This document shows, piece by piece, positions 21,810 to 34,500 of a stretch of DNA of 64,000 nt. Position 1 is the first letter of the stretch. Every line of letters begins with the position of its first letter. The stretch lies in contig CACVBU010001117.1 in the NCBI GenBank assembly GCA_902728285.1, forward strand, positions 1,150,591-1,214,590, given 5' to 3'. A program made the position numbers and the translations under genes. The notes below the pieces were generated by a model, which saw only the letters and a program-made list of their open reading frames with translations, was not told the DNA's origin and ran no database searches. Source of the stretch: Clytia hemisphaerica. Its lineage: Eukaryota; Cnidaria; Hydrozoa; Leptothecata; Clytiidae.

Positions 21810-24800
21810 TTACAACGCTGTTTCATGCGGTACAGGGATGGCGGTAATCATGAAAAATCTACGATACATCACCACGCCAACCGCGACTATTAGTAATACC
21901 ATAAAACCACCGATTAGTCCGTAAAGTAGTTGGGGATTTTTCGATTTCCTTTTAACATACGTTTCTTCTTTTTCGAAAATATATTCAACTTTGGGCCGGT
22001 TCAAAGTTAACATTTTCAAATTTGTTCCTTTTTTACGCCCTATCGATTTAATCTCTTTCGAATTATCGTTTATCTCACGTTTCGATCGCCTTCTGGTGAG
22101 TTCGTTCTGTGAAATATCACTAGTCACGTGATGTATGATGACATCATCGGTGACGTCATCAAACTCGTCATCGTCATCTATGTCACGTCGTTGCCGCTTG
22201 TTTTTATTTTTCCGTTTTGAACGCACTTTGTAGACTACATGCAAATACCACGTCCGCCCGTTACCCGCCTAAAAATTATTAAGTAAATTTGATCAAAACT
22301 TTTGCGAAAATATTTTAACGGATAACTTTCACACTAACGGTCCCAGACGTCGTCAAAGACGATTTTTCACTATTCCATTAGCTTCTTTGAAGACAACACT
22401 TCTTGAAATATATTTACCTTATTGGTATATATTTTCGCGTATTTTCGCGAATCGCGAAATTTTTTCGAAAGAACGTGTTTCGCGTGTATTAAATTTCGCG
22501 ATTCACTAAACTAGGTATTTTCAGAAAGTGGGAACATAAAGCAAGAAAAAGACTGATTTTGCTTGAAACGCAACGTTTTTGATGTAAAAATAATAACAAA
22601 ATACTAATAAAAATTTTTTCGCGTGTATTTAATTTCGCGTTTTTGTAATTTTGAAACATTTAAACAGTATTAAATTTCGCGAAAATTTAACAAAAAACTC
22701 GCGAAATTAAGTACCAGCGAAAATTTGTAACACGCGAAAATATAAACCAATAAGGTAAACAGCCATCTCAGCCGTTGAGATCGACTTTATCCTTCGATGC
22801 AAAATAACTTTGCTATCAGCTCTGATTGAAATAATTAATCGCATTTAGGACCTTCACTTCCCATGAAAGGGATTCTACTAAAATATTCATACAAACAACG
22901 CATGGATACCTTGAAAAGAGGAGTGCTGTCCATTTTGAATCCATCTGAGGCTCCTTTCTTCTTGGTGAACGCTGCTTTGAAGGGAACACGACCAAATTCA
23001 CGTGTCTCGTGGCCAGGGTTAACACGATTCTGTAGAAAAGAAATCCAAAGTGACTGCCGTTTACATACATGAAAATTTTGAATTTTTTGTTTCCTCGTTG
23101 TCGGGAGAAGATATTAATTGTTATTTTTTTAATTAGAAAGTTTTAGTGAATGTACTGTACAGAGTCTATCACCATGTTTCCATAACACTCTGCCTGGGAG
23201 TGCTTGAGATTTGGACCACGCTACTGATCTGAACACTTAGTCCATTCTAGTACAAACCTGTAATCAGAATCTTTACAAGTGTTAGGGAAACATGGTAATA
23301 TAGTCTCTACTTTCACTGATATATGACTCTCACTCAAACCGGCTGATGATAAAGGTAAACGATAAACTCGGGTTATAGAAAATTTCAATCGTTTTTATTT
23401 AAAATGTGTAAAGATTCATTCTAGGAACCGATTATTTAAATTGGTCAGTATTTTCATCGGTCTATAATTAAATTTAGTTTGTAAACAACTTACCAGAATT
23501 TGCAATCGATACATCAATCGATTAGTATCCACTAAACAACCAAATTCTTTGTTGTCAGGATTGAAGATTGGTATGTAACCATCTTGTCCTGCACATAACA
23601 ACACTTTCTCAATCTTCACACGATATGCTTTTTCATCGTTTGATACTAAAACTCTTCCGAATATGTTGTCACCTAAGGAGGTAACAAGAATAGCATACCG
23701 TAGTGATTCTAAAAATAGACATCAAAATTACTATTTGTCCGAGTTTTAATCCCATCATCCCTTGCATTAATTGCTTTTGCAAATCAATTACACTTAATGA
23801 CAATACAAAAGTAATAACTTGCACGTATTACGAATAAATATGAAAAGGATTGTGGGATTGAATTTCGGTCAAAAATCAAAAGTAATAATTATGACGTTTG
23901 CATACCGGTGTGCTATTGATAATTTACATTAGATTACTCGAAAAACTTCACGTGATTTTATTCCCATGTTACTTGTTTTACAACTTAATACTGTAGCTGA
24001 TAACTTTATTAGTGTCGATAAATTCTAACCAATCAGAAATAAATGTCATGTAACAAGCACAAGGAAATTTCGGGTAAAAGCGTGATTTGTCTACAGACTT
24101 GCAGTCTGTGTATTTAAGGTTTTGCAAGGTCTTTTATAAGACCGTAGAATGGCTTGAAAAATGACGATACTTATCAGAGCCTTAAGTTAAAATATGTTTG
24201 AGGATCTATTGAATAAAATCGAATCAACCTTTATCCAAAGCTATCATCAGGGGTTCTTAGAAATGATGGTACTTAACAAAGTCTTGGACTGAAACATATT
24301 TATTGCAAGTTGAATGGATCAAAAGAGAACCACCGACCTTCATCGAAAGCTACATTATCAGGAAGTTCATTTTCCATCGTTGTTTGGTCTTCCTTGGCAA
24401 CGATAAACCTGGTGTTCAAAGTGAATGATGTTTCGACAGGTTTACTGGTCTGATGGATGGAGAGCGGTACTTCGAATGTTACTTCTTCTTGTGGCACGCA
24501 CTGTGGTGGCCAGGAGAAATCAATGTCCTGTGGGAGAGGAGAGACAAACTAATTAATTACTCTTATGTGCCTAATAAACGCCTATCCTCTCCAGTCATTT
24601 CCAACACTACCCCGGACCACATTAAACAGTAGGATTAATTTTGTAGATATTTCCAGCTGTCAAAAGAAAGGTACCTTATTTTACTCTTAACAAAGGCTAT
24701 TTTTAGGCTATATAATTACCTTATTTTGGGGGATATTCAGAGGTAAAATTTACACACCCCAGTGATGAGTTAACCTGAGGTTAACTATGATAATAGAAGA

Positions 24801-27800
24801 GTCTTAGAAAAAGCTTGTAAGGTTAAATAAATGAAAAATTGGACTTTCGAGTTAAAACAACAGTACAGAAAGAATTGATTGGTGGAAAGATGACCTAAAT
24901 CAGTTCACTTTTTAAGTTCTATTCAAGTGTCAAATGATTATCGCAATTTCAAACGTGCAGGAAAGAAATAAGACTTTGATCTGAAGGAAAGTGTTACTAA
25001 CCGTTTGCACAACACAAGGGATCAAATTGAAAATATACATTCCACTGTAATCACGGACAGCCATGTCTGACGTCATCTCCCATTCTTGAATTGGTTCATT
25101 GAACGTCTCTTCACTCTTGATATGACGTAATGTAAACGTCAGCAGTGGTTGATCACGTGATTGAATCGATGATTTTCGTTCACCGTCTGAAATTTGGAAC
25201 AAGAACATGAAATAAAGAGCCCAAGAAATTTTACTTTTTTACAAATAATAATCTGTACTAATGTTCAAAAATCTATCCAATAGTGCTCGGTCAAAATCAA
25301 ACATTACTGTTGTTAAATATGTGAGGTCGTTTCACAGTAGAAATGAATAATTGGTAATTAAAACTGATTGCGCTCCCATAATGGCTTCTCGTTTGTTTAG
25401 TAGCAAAAATATCAAAGAAATTTAGACCAACAGAAAGCCGTTATTAGAGCGCAGTGGTCCTGATTACCCATGATCCCATGATCGACCGTGAATAGACGTT
25501 TTCATAGATTACGTCACGAACATCACTTACCTCGTTTTGAAATTATTGCCATGGTGATTAACTCCCAGTGGATTTTACTAGAACTACTTTCTATTTACAA
25601 AAAAATAATTTAATGTCTCAAGGGACATAATCACCATGGTAATTGTTTGAATACGAGGCAAGTGATGTTCCTGACGTAATTTTTGAAAAGGTCTACTCTT
25701 GTCTCCCGAATAGACGGGGGGGGGGGGGTCCGAATAAGCAGGGGGGGGGGGGTAATTTGAAGACAGAATTTTTTAAACTGATGTCAATTTCAGCAACAAA
25801 AAAGAAACCTTAGCAAATGAACACGTAACATAAGAACCAATAAGGACAAAAAGAAAAATTTTAACAAGTTTAAGATCTATCTACACTGTAATAAAATATT
25901 GAATTATTCGAATTTAATTAGCAGGGGGGGGTCTTAATAAGAGCGGGGGAGATGGATTTTTTTCTTAACAATTAGCGGGTGAGGTCTATTGGGGAGACAA
26001 GAGTATTGGCCTATGGAACAGGTAATCAGTCATGAAAACTTGTAATAGTTTGTACCTTCAGTTTCTTTGATAAAAACACCTCGAAACGCTGTTTTGGTTT
26101 TAAATTTGAACAACAATCGATTATCTTTATTCAATACAATAATACTGGCTGGATATAAAGATCCTTCAAGTTTTCCACTAGCCAAACCCACACCATCGCT
26201 CCATAATGCACCGGTATCATAAACTGCCGTCAGCCGAAACGAAGATTCGTGATTATATTCGATGAAGCGGCCACTTTTACTCGGGTAGAGATATGAGACG
26301 AACAATGGGATGTTGAGGACTAGGTTCGATTGAACGGAGTTTGCTACCAGTCCTTCAGAGACGATATTTCCACCGCATAGCGTGACCAGTTCGTTCATGT
26401 CGTAATAACTTTCGAATGTCCATAAGCAAGAATCAAGATTTAAATTTTCATAAAATCTGAAAAAAGAGAGTTTTAGTCGAAATTAAACTCAAAAAATATT
26501 TACCTAAGGTAAACAAAGAAATTTTGACAACGAAGTAACAGTTTAATACAGTGAGTTTACAAAAACATCACTCTCAGAGTTTTTTTCAGTTGAAGTTTTA
26601 TGATGAATGTTATGATGAATTAACCAATTTCAAACCATCAGTGAACCAGGACCATTCTAATGGTACCTGATCCAAAGACATGATACGCATTTTTTTATAA
26701 GAACATCCAAAATTTTTAAAGCCTTCGGATGCTCTTAACTTTTTTAGTTTTAAGCCTAAAAATGTTCTTAACATGCTCTTATTTTGATCATTTTGTGAAT
26801 ATTTTTTTTACCATTTTCACAAAGCCTTAAAATGTTCTTAACTTGTTCTTAACATTTTGTCCAGCGAAGCCTTATGTTCTTCTATAATTTGTTCTTATAA
26901 AAAAAACGTGTAAAAGATACTTACTTTACACTGTTTGCAGATCTCAATCGTTTATCAAACTCGAATGGATGGCTTGAGAAAATATTTCTCTGGATGGAAG
27001 ACGAAAGAAAACCATTCTTTGTGGTGACCTCGTTTTCATTCAAGAGATTCGAACACGTGTGTTGTTTGTAGCGTGAAGGATCAGCACTCAAGATGAGGTC
27101 GAAATTTGATGGTCTCTTGGTTGAGACGACGGGTAGTAGACCATCGTAGTGAGGAATGAGAACACTTAATTTGATCATGTTTTTGTGATGAGGGTCATCA
27201 TTACCCGTGTAAGAAACCTGTTATTGAAAAATGAAGAATGGATAAAATAGTGTTGCCAAAAATCATACCAATTGTCGTTAAAGATATTTTATTTTTGATA
27301 TATTCAATGCTATGCTGACAAAAAATAAACAAAATCATTTCTCAACATCGAAAAGTTGAGAAAGTTGTCCTATCTTTTGTTTAAAAATGCAGTGTAAGCA
27401 AAAAGTTGGAGCTACGTTAAATGGCGCCCTTTAAGGAAAAAATTGGAAAACTCTGAATCAAATATTAATACAGTCCTAAAAAAGTTATCGGTGGACCTTA
27501 AATTCTTCCTTTCTAGATAGAGTAAAAAAGAAAAGGAATCAGCTATTGGCGTCCTTTAAGGAAAAGTCGGAAAACTCTGAATTAAATATTGAAGCAGACC
27601 TAAAGAAGTTATCAGTGGTCCTCAAGAAAAGATTTTTTTAAGGGATGAACTATTAACTAACATTCATCTTGACTTTGGATATAAAAAAAAATTGGAAAAG
27701 TTTCTGTATTACTTTACCTGTGCAGAGAAAGTATTTTCAGCCAATCGTGCGGTATTTCGTGGTTTACATATCCCTTCTTTCTCACTGATGCCGATGACCT

Positions 27801-28594
27801 GACTTTTACTTTCTAGTCCCAGACCTCCATCCAAACTGTATGCTCTTGCAATACATCGCACACGTGATTTGGCAGTGAAATAAATACTGAAACATGAAAT
27901 TGAGTTAAATCAATTAGTGAGAAAAAGTACCGAAAGATCTGCCAGGCCTTAGCAGCGGACCCCCTCGCGAAAATGTCTTCAAATACATTCAACTTTCGAA
28001 TGAAATTCATGTGATTGCGTCCTAGAAAAGTTGTCACGGATCCTAAGGTTTGCCCCCCCCCTACTATTGGTGACAAATCTTTTAAAGGACAAAATGTTCG
28101 TTAATTGGTCGTAGATGCTTCAGGACATGTTTTCTGAATTTAGTTAGAGTCCAAAAGAAAGCCTATTCAAAGTGAATACAGTAAGACAAAATAATATTTT
28201 TAGATAATATTTGGTGTTACTCTAATCAGTGATCAAAACAAGGTTTTTCGTCTGAGCCGGAAAATGGATAGCTGATTAGCACATTATTCTTGAAACTTTG
28301 GTGAATTATGCAGAATTATGAGATAGAAAAGCCTCTTTGTAAACTTCACTGAGACGGAAGAACTTAACACAATAACATTTTTTATTCTCTATTACAAGAG
28401 AGAAATCTACCCTACCTATCCAATGTGATGGTGCTTGTTTTAGTGAAAAAGACTGGTAACGAGATATCACGATAACCACCGATGACGTCATCAGACTGGA
28501 TTTGCCATCGATAAACTGTCATGTTGTTGATGATACGTTCTTGGTTACATATAACGTTCGTTTTGTCGTACATAGGGAAGTGAGTATCACATGC
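21810..28594 (-). CDS. FREM2-like exons 14-22: conserved C-terminal region, membrane anchor and tail
   Basis: Exons 14-21 align with the FREM2 region after Calx-beta 5: ACDTHFPMYDKTN, TLDSIYFTAKSRVRCIARAY, IPHYDGLLPVVSTKRPSNF, CSNLLNENEVTTKNGFL, YDMNELVTLCGG, AVYDTGALWSDGVG, DMAVRDYSGMYIFNLIPC, KIEKVLLCAGQDGYIP, DGFKMDSTPLFK. The last exon (22268-21810) carries WYLHVVYKVRSK, two basic convertase-like sites (KRQRRD and RRRSKRE), a membrane helix GLIGGFMVLLIVAVGVVMY and a 17-residue tail ending HETAL. The donor of exon 19 is the weak GTCGGT; its phase and protein alignment support it. Confidence 0.9.
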
Positions 28595-31500
28595 CTGTAT
28601 AGAAAATTATAGAAGTTAGTTCTTTGAATTTCAGGCGACGATGGACAATATAAATAAAATAGAAAGGAAGATTTGTGACCGCATTCTAGAGCGACCCGAA
28701 TGCTCTCTTTTCTCTAGCTGGCTATCCGAAGATCTAGGGGAGGGCGCCACTCTTTTCCCTGGATTTCATCACTTACCCTTGAACCTTATTTTTAGTTACT
28801 GAACATCAAGCAGAGTACCATTGTTATACTGAGTACAAGGTCTTTGGTATGACCAGGCCGGGAATAAATGCCACAACCTTGTGTTCCATAGCTTGATGTT
28901 CTACCTTTATGCTTCGGCCGCATGAAAATGACTAGGAACATTTTCACAATCTGTTCTTCTTCACAACAGTCACTTAAAACTTCGTTAAGCAATATTATAC
29001 ACTCCCTAGCATGGTAAGTGCACAGTCAGATGTATTCAGGTATCAACTGGAGGTAAATTGATTATCTAATTAGATTTGTGGAGAAAAATTATAAATATCA
29101 TAATTACCGTGACACAAATCAAAGGGTAACCATTAACTGCTTCTTTTTTAGCTTTGCTGACGTCAGCATAATCTGTTAACGACACAACCATTGGATTGAG
29201 CGGGAAAGTGACGTCACTTCGGACACGCCGTTCTTCGATGGAGACGACGGCTTTCCGTTCACGTATCAGAGATAACGCATCGTCAGGGTGACGTTTTAAC
29301 AACAACGTGAATGCAAGACGTACGTTGACTTTTTTTGAATGATATAACTTAATTGGTACTGAGAGACGAGATATCCCTGCATCGAATTTCAGCATCTAAA
29401 AATTGGGTAAAGGAGAGGATGAAATTTACAATTTTTAGCAAAGTTCGGTTTTCAAATTCTCAAATTGGGTTACGCATTGATGGTGACTATCAATATTATC
29501 GAATAATGGAGTGTATCGAATAGTAGAAAGTCGAATTAGAGAGCTCCAACTGTATACCCTAAAACGACAGTTGATAGGTTTTACAGTGGAGTCTCCATAA
29601 CTCGAACACGCACGGGGAACAAATATTTGTTCGAGTTAAGGAAATTTCGAGATATGGAGTAAGGTTCATAAGGCATTGTTAACTGCAGGGACGAAAAAAC
29701 TTGTTCGAGTTAAGGAGACATTCGAGTTAAAGAGGTTCGAGTTAAAGAGACTCTACATAATGACAGATGAATTGTAAGTTCGTCATTTTTCGCAGTCCTG
29801 TTATTGCTATCATCTTAAGGGCTTTTGATGCGTAAGCTAAACCGGCGTTTGAGACGACGGGAACCGTCCAGTTGCAACTAAAGAAATTCACTCGACAATG
29901 AGCCGAATAGGGGCCGGTACAGATGAAACTAAACAACGAACGGAAACTTACCCTTGCAAACGGCTCATAATGGCGTCCTGATATCGCAGAACCATCATTA
30001 GTTTCCAAGGAGACAGAAGTTGGCTTGGTGACGTCACCATCTCTTTCGACAGTTACATAAACGATGGTTTCTTTTTCTTCTTTCGATGGCTCGTAAAAAT
30101 AATATTTCTTCTCGCTGAAAAATACTTGAGGTTCTGAAATAAAACGGACGAACGATTAATAACGAGTCACATGCATTTTGACTTAAAAAAGAATTAATTT
30201 CCAAGAAAGTGAGGAGGCCATGCCCCCCGTAAACAGGGGGGGGGATGTCATTAATAAAATTGACAGGACCTAAGAAAAATACATCGTAAACGTAATGTGG
30301 CAGATAATAATCCTCAGGAAATCTCAACAATTGCAGACACGTGACCATAATAATTTGATTTGCGTAGTATTGGAGCATTCCTTTAACGCTTTTTAAGTAA
30401 TTAATATTTGCGATAATATAAATGGAGAAATAAAAGCATAAAACTATTGGGAGTCCCAACTTACTGTCATTATCCTTGATGATAATTCGTGTCCGATTAT
30501 TCATCGTAATTCGGACATTGTAATAAACACGGTCAAGCCAAATGTAAAATATTTCATCTTTTTCGTACACATTATCATCGACCAATTTGACCTTCAGTAG
30601 AAAGAAAGTTTGAAAAAAAAAATGTAATTAATAAAACAAAATTTTCTGTTCGAAAAGTAATATTTTTCATTCTAAAAAGGAAGGCATAGCAAAGTTAGCC
30701 AAACGTAACAGTTATCGGACAAATGTCTGATAACTGGTTTATCGGTGACCCAAAAAATGCACTTTTTGTGTTGGAAAAAAACGCAGAGCACTTTTGTAGC
30801 AAGATGACGTTAGATCGCTTCTACCGCTACAATGCAACAACATCTTTTCGTCAATTTATATTTTGTAAATGCAAAATACAAGATATATTGTACTCTTTTT
30901 AACCAATCAGATTGCAGATATTTTTTGGATCGCCGATAAATTGAACAATAGGTCGAGTATATCTATTTCGTTTTCCGAATGCGAGCAAGAATTTCTTTCG
31001 ATTTCATGAAGATCCTATCATTCCAAGCAAAGAGAATGATAGAAAGTTTTGAATAGTAGAGGTCTTGATGAAACACATATTAAGAAACTTTATAATGGTT
31101 GGAATAAATTTAATGGTGTACCTTGCAGTATTTTGTCTTTTCAAACCGTTTGAATTTGATCATGGAAGTATAACTTTTTGGACGTTCATTGAAGTCGTCC
31201 ACGACACGAGCACTGGATTGTCTGGTGTAACACAACACGGAAACCTCTTGTGAAAGATCTCCTTCACGTTGAATGGGAATTTTGATGACGCCAGCATTTT
31301 CATCGAATTCGTATTCGTCCTTTTCAAAACCAACTTTGGGAACTTGAAAAAGAGAAAAATAACAAAAGTAAAATAACAAAAGTATTGATTTTAAGTGAAC
31401 ATCACATGCCTTTGTCATACAATGTTGAATATGCCCCTCGGGTCGAACGACAAATTCGAGTGTTTCCTATGTACGCGGACGATAGGGTTTGGCTTTCCAC

Positions 31501-34500
31501 CTTCCCATATCTCTCTAAGGGATAGAAAAACAACAAAAAGTTTTAGTTCTCCAAATTCTTTCAAAGGGTAGAGAATTTTTCTAAAAGATCAAGTTTTGGA
31601 AAGTCTCTCTCAGTACTACGAGTCGGTTGCTGACCGCACATCCCCTATCATCTCCGGGAAAATTCATTAAGTGAGTTTACAAATATTTATAAATCAAGCT
31701 CACCATCATTTTCCAAATCATGTATTGTAACGATAGCCTTGGAATGAGTCGTAGATAATCTTCCATTTCTTGGATTACGAAGCTCTACGTTAAAGCTCTC
31801 TTCCCCCTCCATCTTAGGTCTGTACTCGTCATCATAGATTTGTAGATTGACTTGAATTGAGGTAACGCCGACACCAAATTCAAGAGTTTTGAATATGCCT
31901 TTGTAGTCGTCATTTGCTGTAGGAGATATAACAAGATAAGTTATTTATAGAGATTTTGTAGGATTGTTATCTTTTTATTGAATATTACATGTTGGAAAAG
32001 CCAATCTTCGTGCTTCTTGACAACACCAGAGAAGACTACGTTATTTGGGCCCGTTTTTCTATGAATTCAATATAATCTGCTTGTCGACTCTCGCCAATTC
32101 GAACTCGATCGGGGAATCATATTTGTTCCAATTACAAAGAGAAAAATTTAAATTAAAGAAATTATTTTAAGAGGGTTTCTCCTTGACGGGGACTGAGAAT
32201 TCGTTCAAATCATTGAAACATTCGAGTAATAGAAGTTCGAATAAGCGAGAATTTACTGTAGAAGTTGTAGAGCAACCCAAAAAAACTAAGGATAAATAAT
32301 AGCCCAAAATATATGAGCCATTTATGAGTGATAGATAGATGTCCGCATCGTGGTCTGCGAGCTGTATAATAGTAATCGAATTTTGGCCCCTTACATTTAG
32401 CAGAGGCAGGCACATATTCTTTAGTCATAATTTGAACGTAAGATTTGAAGCTTCGGTCGAGTCCAGTCCTCTTCACATTCAAACGAATGAAGCCAATGTC
32501 TTCAGATACTTTGTATTCTGTCTTCTCCAATGAAAACTCCAACTCTAATAAACAAAAATTGCATAAAAAAATGATTAAAACTTCGTTTCCTAAATGGGAA
32601 AAAATTATGTTCTCAAAAGGTTTCATCCCCCATTAAATCATTTTCATGCCTTTTCAACGTTTGGACGCTTCTTCTTTTGAAATTGCCTTTAAATATCATG
32701 CCTTCTTTGTGGAACAACCCACTAGCTTTATATACCTTTATTTAAAAAATTATCAAAATATTTAGGGAAGGGTTACAGTTGTAAATTGCCTCTCTAAGAT
32801 ATTGGCTGACCAAGTCCTGTACTGATTGACATGACATGACTAGAAAAGTAATTAGTTTCTGGGATATGGAGACGTAAAATAGTCATGAGGGATGTAAAAA
32901 AGTGATATACCATCTTTAGGGTCGTTCAATATGGTGACCACACCATCAGATTGAGTTTCATTGATCAAACCACCAAACAAAGGCTTTAAAAACACTTTGA
33001 ACTCTTCATCAATCTCATATGTTGTATCATCAATAATCTTGATCTCACAAATTTTCTCAACCTCACCCTAAAGTTTGGAAAATTGATTTTAATTTTTGTT
33101 GAAAAATTGAAGAAAAAGAAGTTGAAACGGTCGTTCATTTTCAAACAGTGATCTGGAACATTTTTGCAGATACATCCTTCCAGCTTTCAGTAGAATGTTA
33201 ATTTGTAAGTAAGTAAGTCTGCAACCGCAGTCGGGGGGGGGGGCGATCCGAAGGCTCCTCTTTCGATAGCTTTTCACCCGGAGGTAGAGGAGAGCCCCAC
33301 CTTTCTCCCTTGATTGCTCCTCTTACCCTTGATGCATCTCTTCGATGTCTAAGCATCAAGAAGCAAGCATCAAGTACCATTTTTGTACAAAGTGCGAAGT
33401 CTTGTATGATCCGACCGTGGATAGAACCCACGATTTTGCGCACCGTGACCAAGTGGTCTACTTTTGCACTGCGATTGACCGTTAGCTTGTAGTCATTACA
33501 AAAAGGTAAAAAAAAAAACTGAAACTCACTTCTTCAAAAGTGACAATACTTGGTTCTTCTTCATCAAATCGTGAAATGTAATCATGGTATGACGTTACTG
33601 CATAACCTGATGTACCACGCGCCGAATCTGAAATAAAAGGAAATCGTGAATATTGGATGGCAAAATAGAGATCCTTTAAAATGCTATAAAAAATTGGTAG
33701 CCGCACTGATGAGTCCTGGGAAGGCCGAAACGTGTCTGTGGATAGATTATACGCTCAGAACCTAGGTTTTTTTAGCACTATATAGACTCTGTTGAGGAGA
33801 AAACTATGCTTCGCCGCTAACAACAAGCGATTATGCGACGCTCAACACTTATTGTTTTGAGCACTCTGGTGACAACAGCAGTCTATGCTCGCTTACCCAA
33901 GCCGCACTGATGAGTCCTGAGAAGGACGAAACACATGTCTGCGGATAAATCATTGGTAGATTTGTTGACAAAGAAAATCACAAATGAATAAGAAAGTCAA
34001 AACTTTGTTGATCATTGTAAGCTTGAGTTCAATCAAATATCAATATTTCATACCTGATTCGGTAATACAGTAGACTTTGGTCAACTTCTTGGCATCACCC
34101 TTTCGTTGCAAAAGTATCTTCAGAACGCCAATTGATTCGTTCATTTTGAATTCTGACCCCACCATGGAGACAATGGGTTCTAGAAGAGTTGGAAGAAAAA
34201 GTAATACTTGTTTTCAATGATTATGATTTAAATGTTTTGAGAGGAAAAGTAGGGAAATTGGGGAAGAATAGAAAAGGAGACTGGAAAACTGTACATATGA
34301 CTCTCTTTAATTCGATTTTGAAGGGAACCAGCAGTTTTCTGCCCATTAGAGAAAGATTCGAATTTCAGAGAGGATTATTTGCGATTTTTCAGCTAAAGTT
34401 GGTTGAAGGGAGAAATGTTTCAAAGTTCAAATTACAGAAAAATTCGACAAAAAGAGGTTTGAATTAATAAGACTGAAAAATTGTATTCAATTTGGTAACA

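Larger units (their letters stand above)
33701..33951 (+). mobile_element. retrozyme-like element with two hammerhead ribozymes
   Basis: A 251-bp insertion begins and ends with hammerhead motifs in the same orientation, 201 bp apart (CTGATGA at 33706 and 33907). The direct repeat ATTGGTAG is present immediately before (33693-33700) and after (33952-33959), as a target-site duplication. The predicted self-cleaved monomer is 33737-33939, 203 nt. The interior can pair over distance: TATAGACTCTGTTG near 33781 with CAACAGCAGTCTATG near 33873. It codes for nothing evident. It lies in the intron between exons 5 and 6 of the FREM2-like gene but on the opposite strand, so the host pre-mRNA carries only the complement. 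Animal retrozymes are non-autonomous and are thought to use the machinery of hammerhead-bearing retroelements such as Penelope-like elements. Confidence 0.8.

Noticed and set aside
30034-30585. 183-codon minus-strand open frame
   Set aside because: It reads through FREM2-like exon 11, its donor, the intron and into exon 12 in the wrong frame. The spliced model fits the Calx-beta domain.
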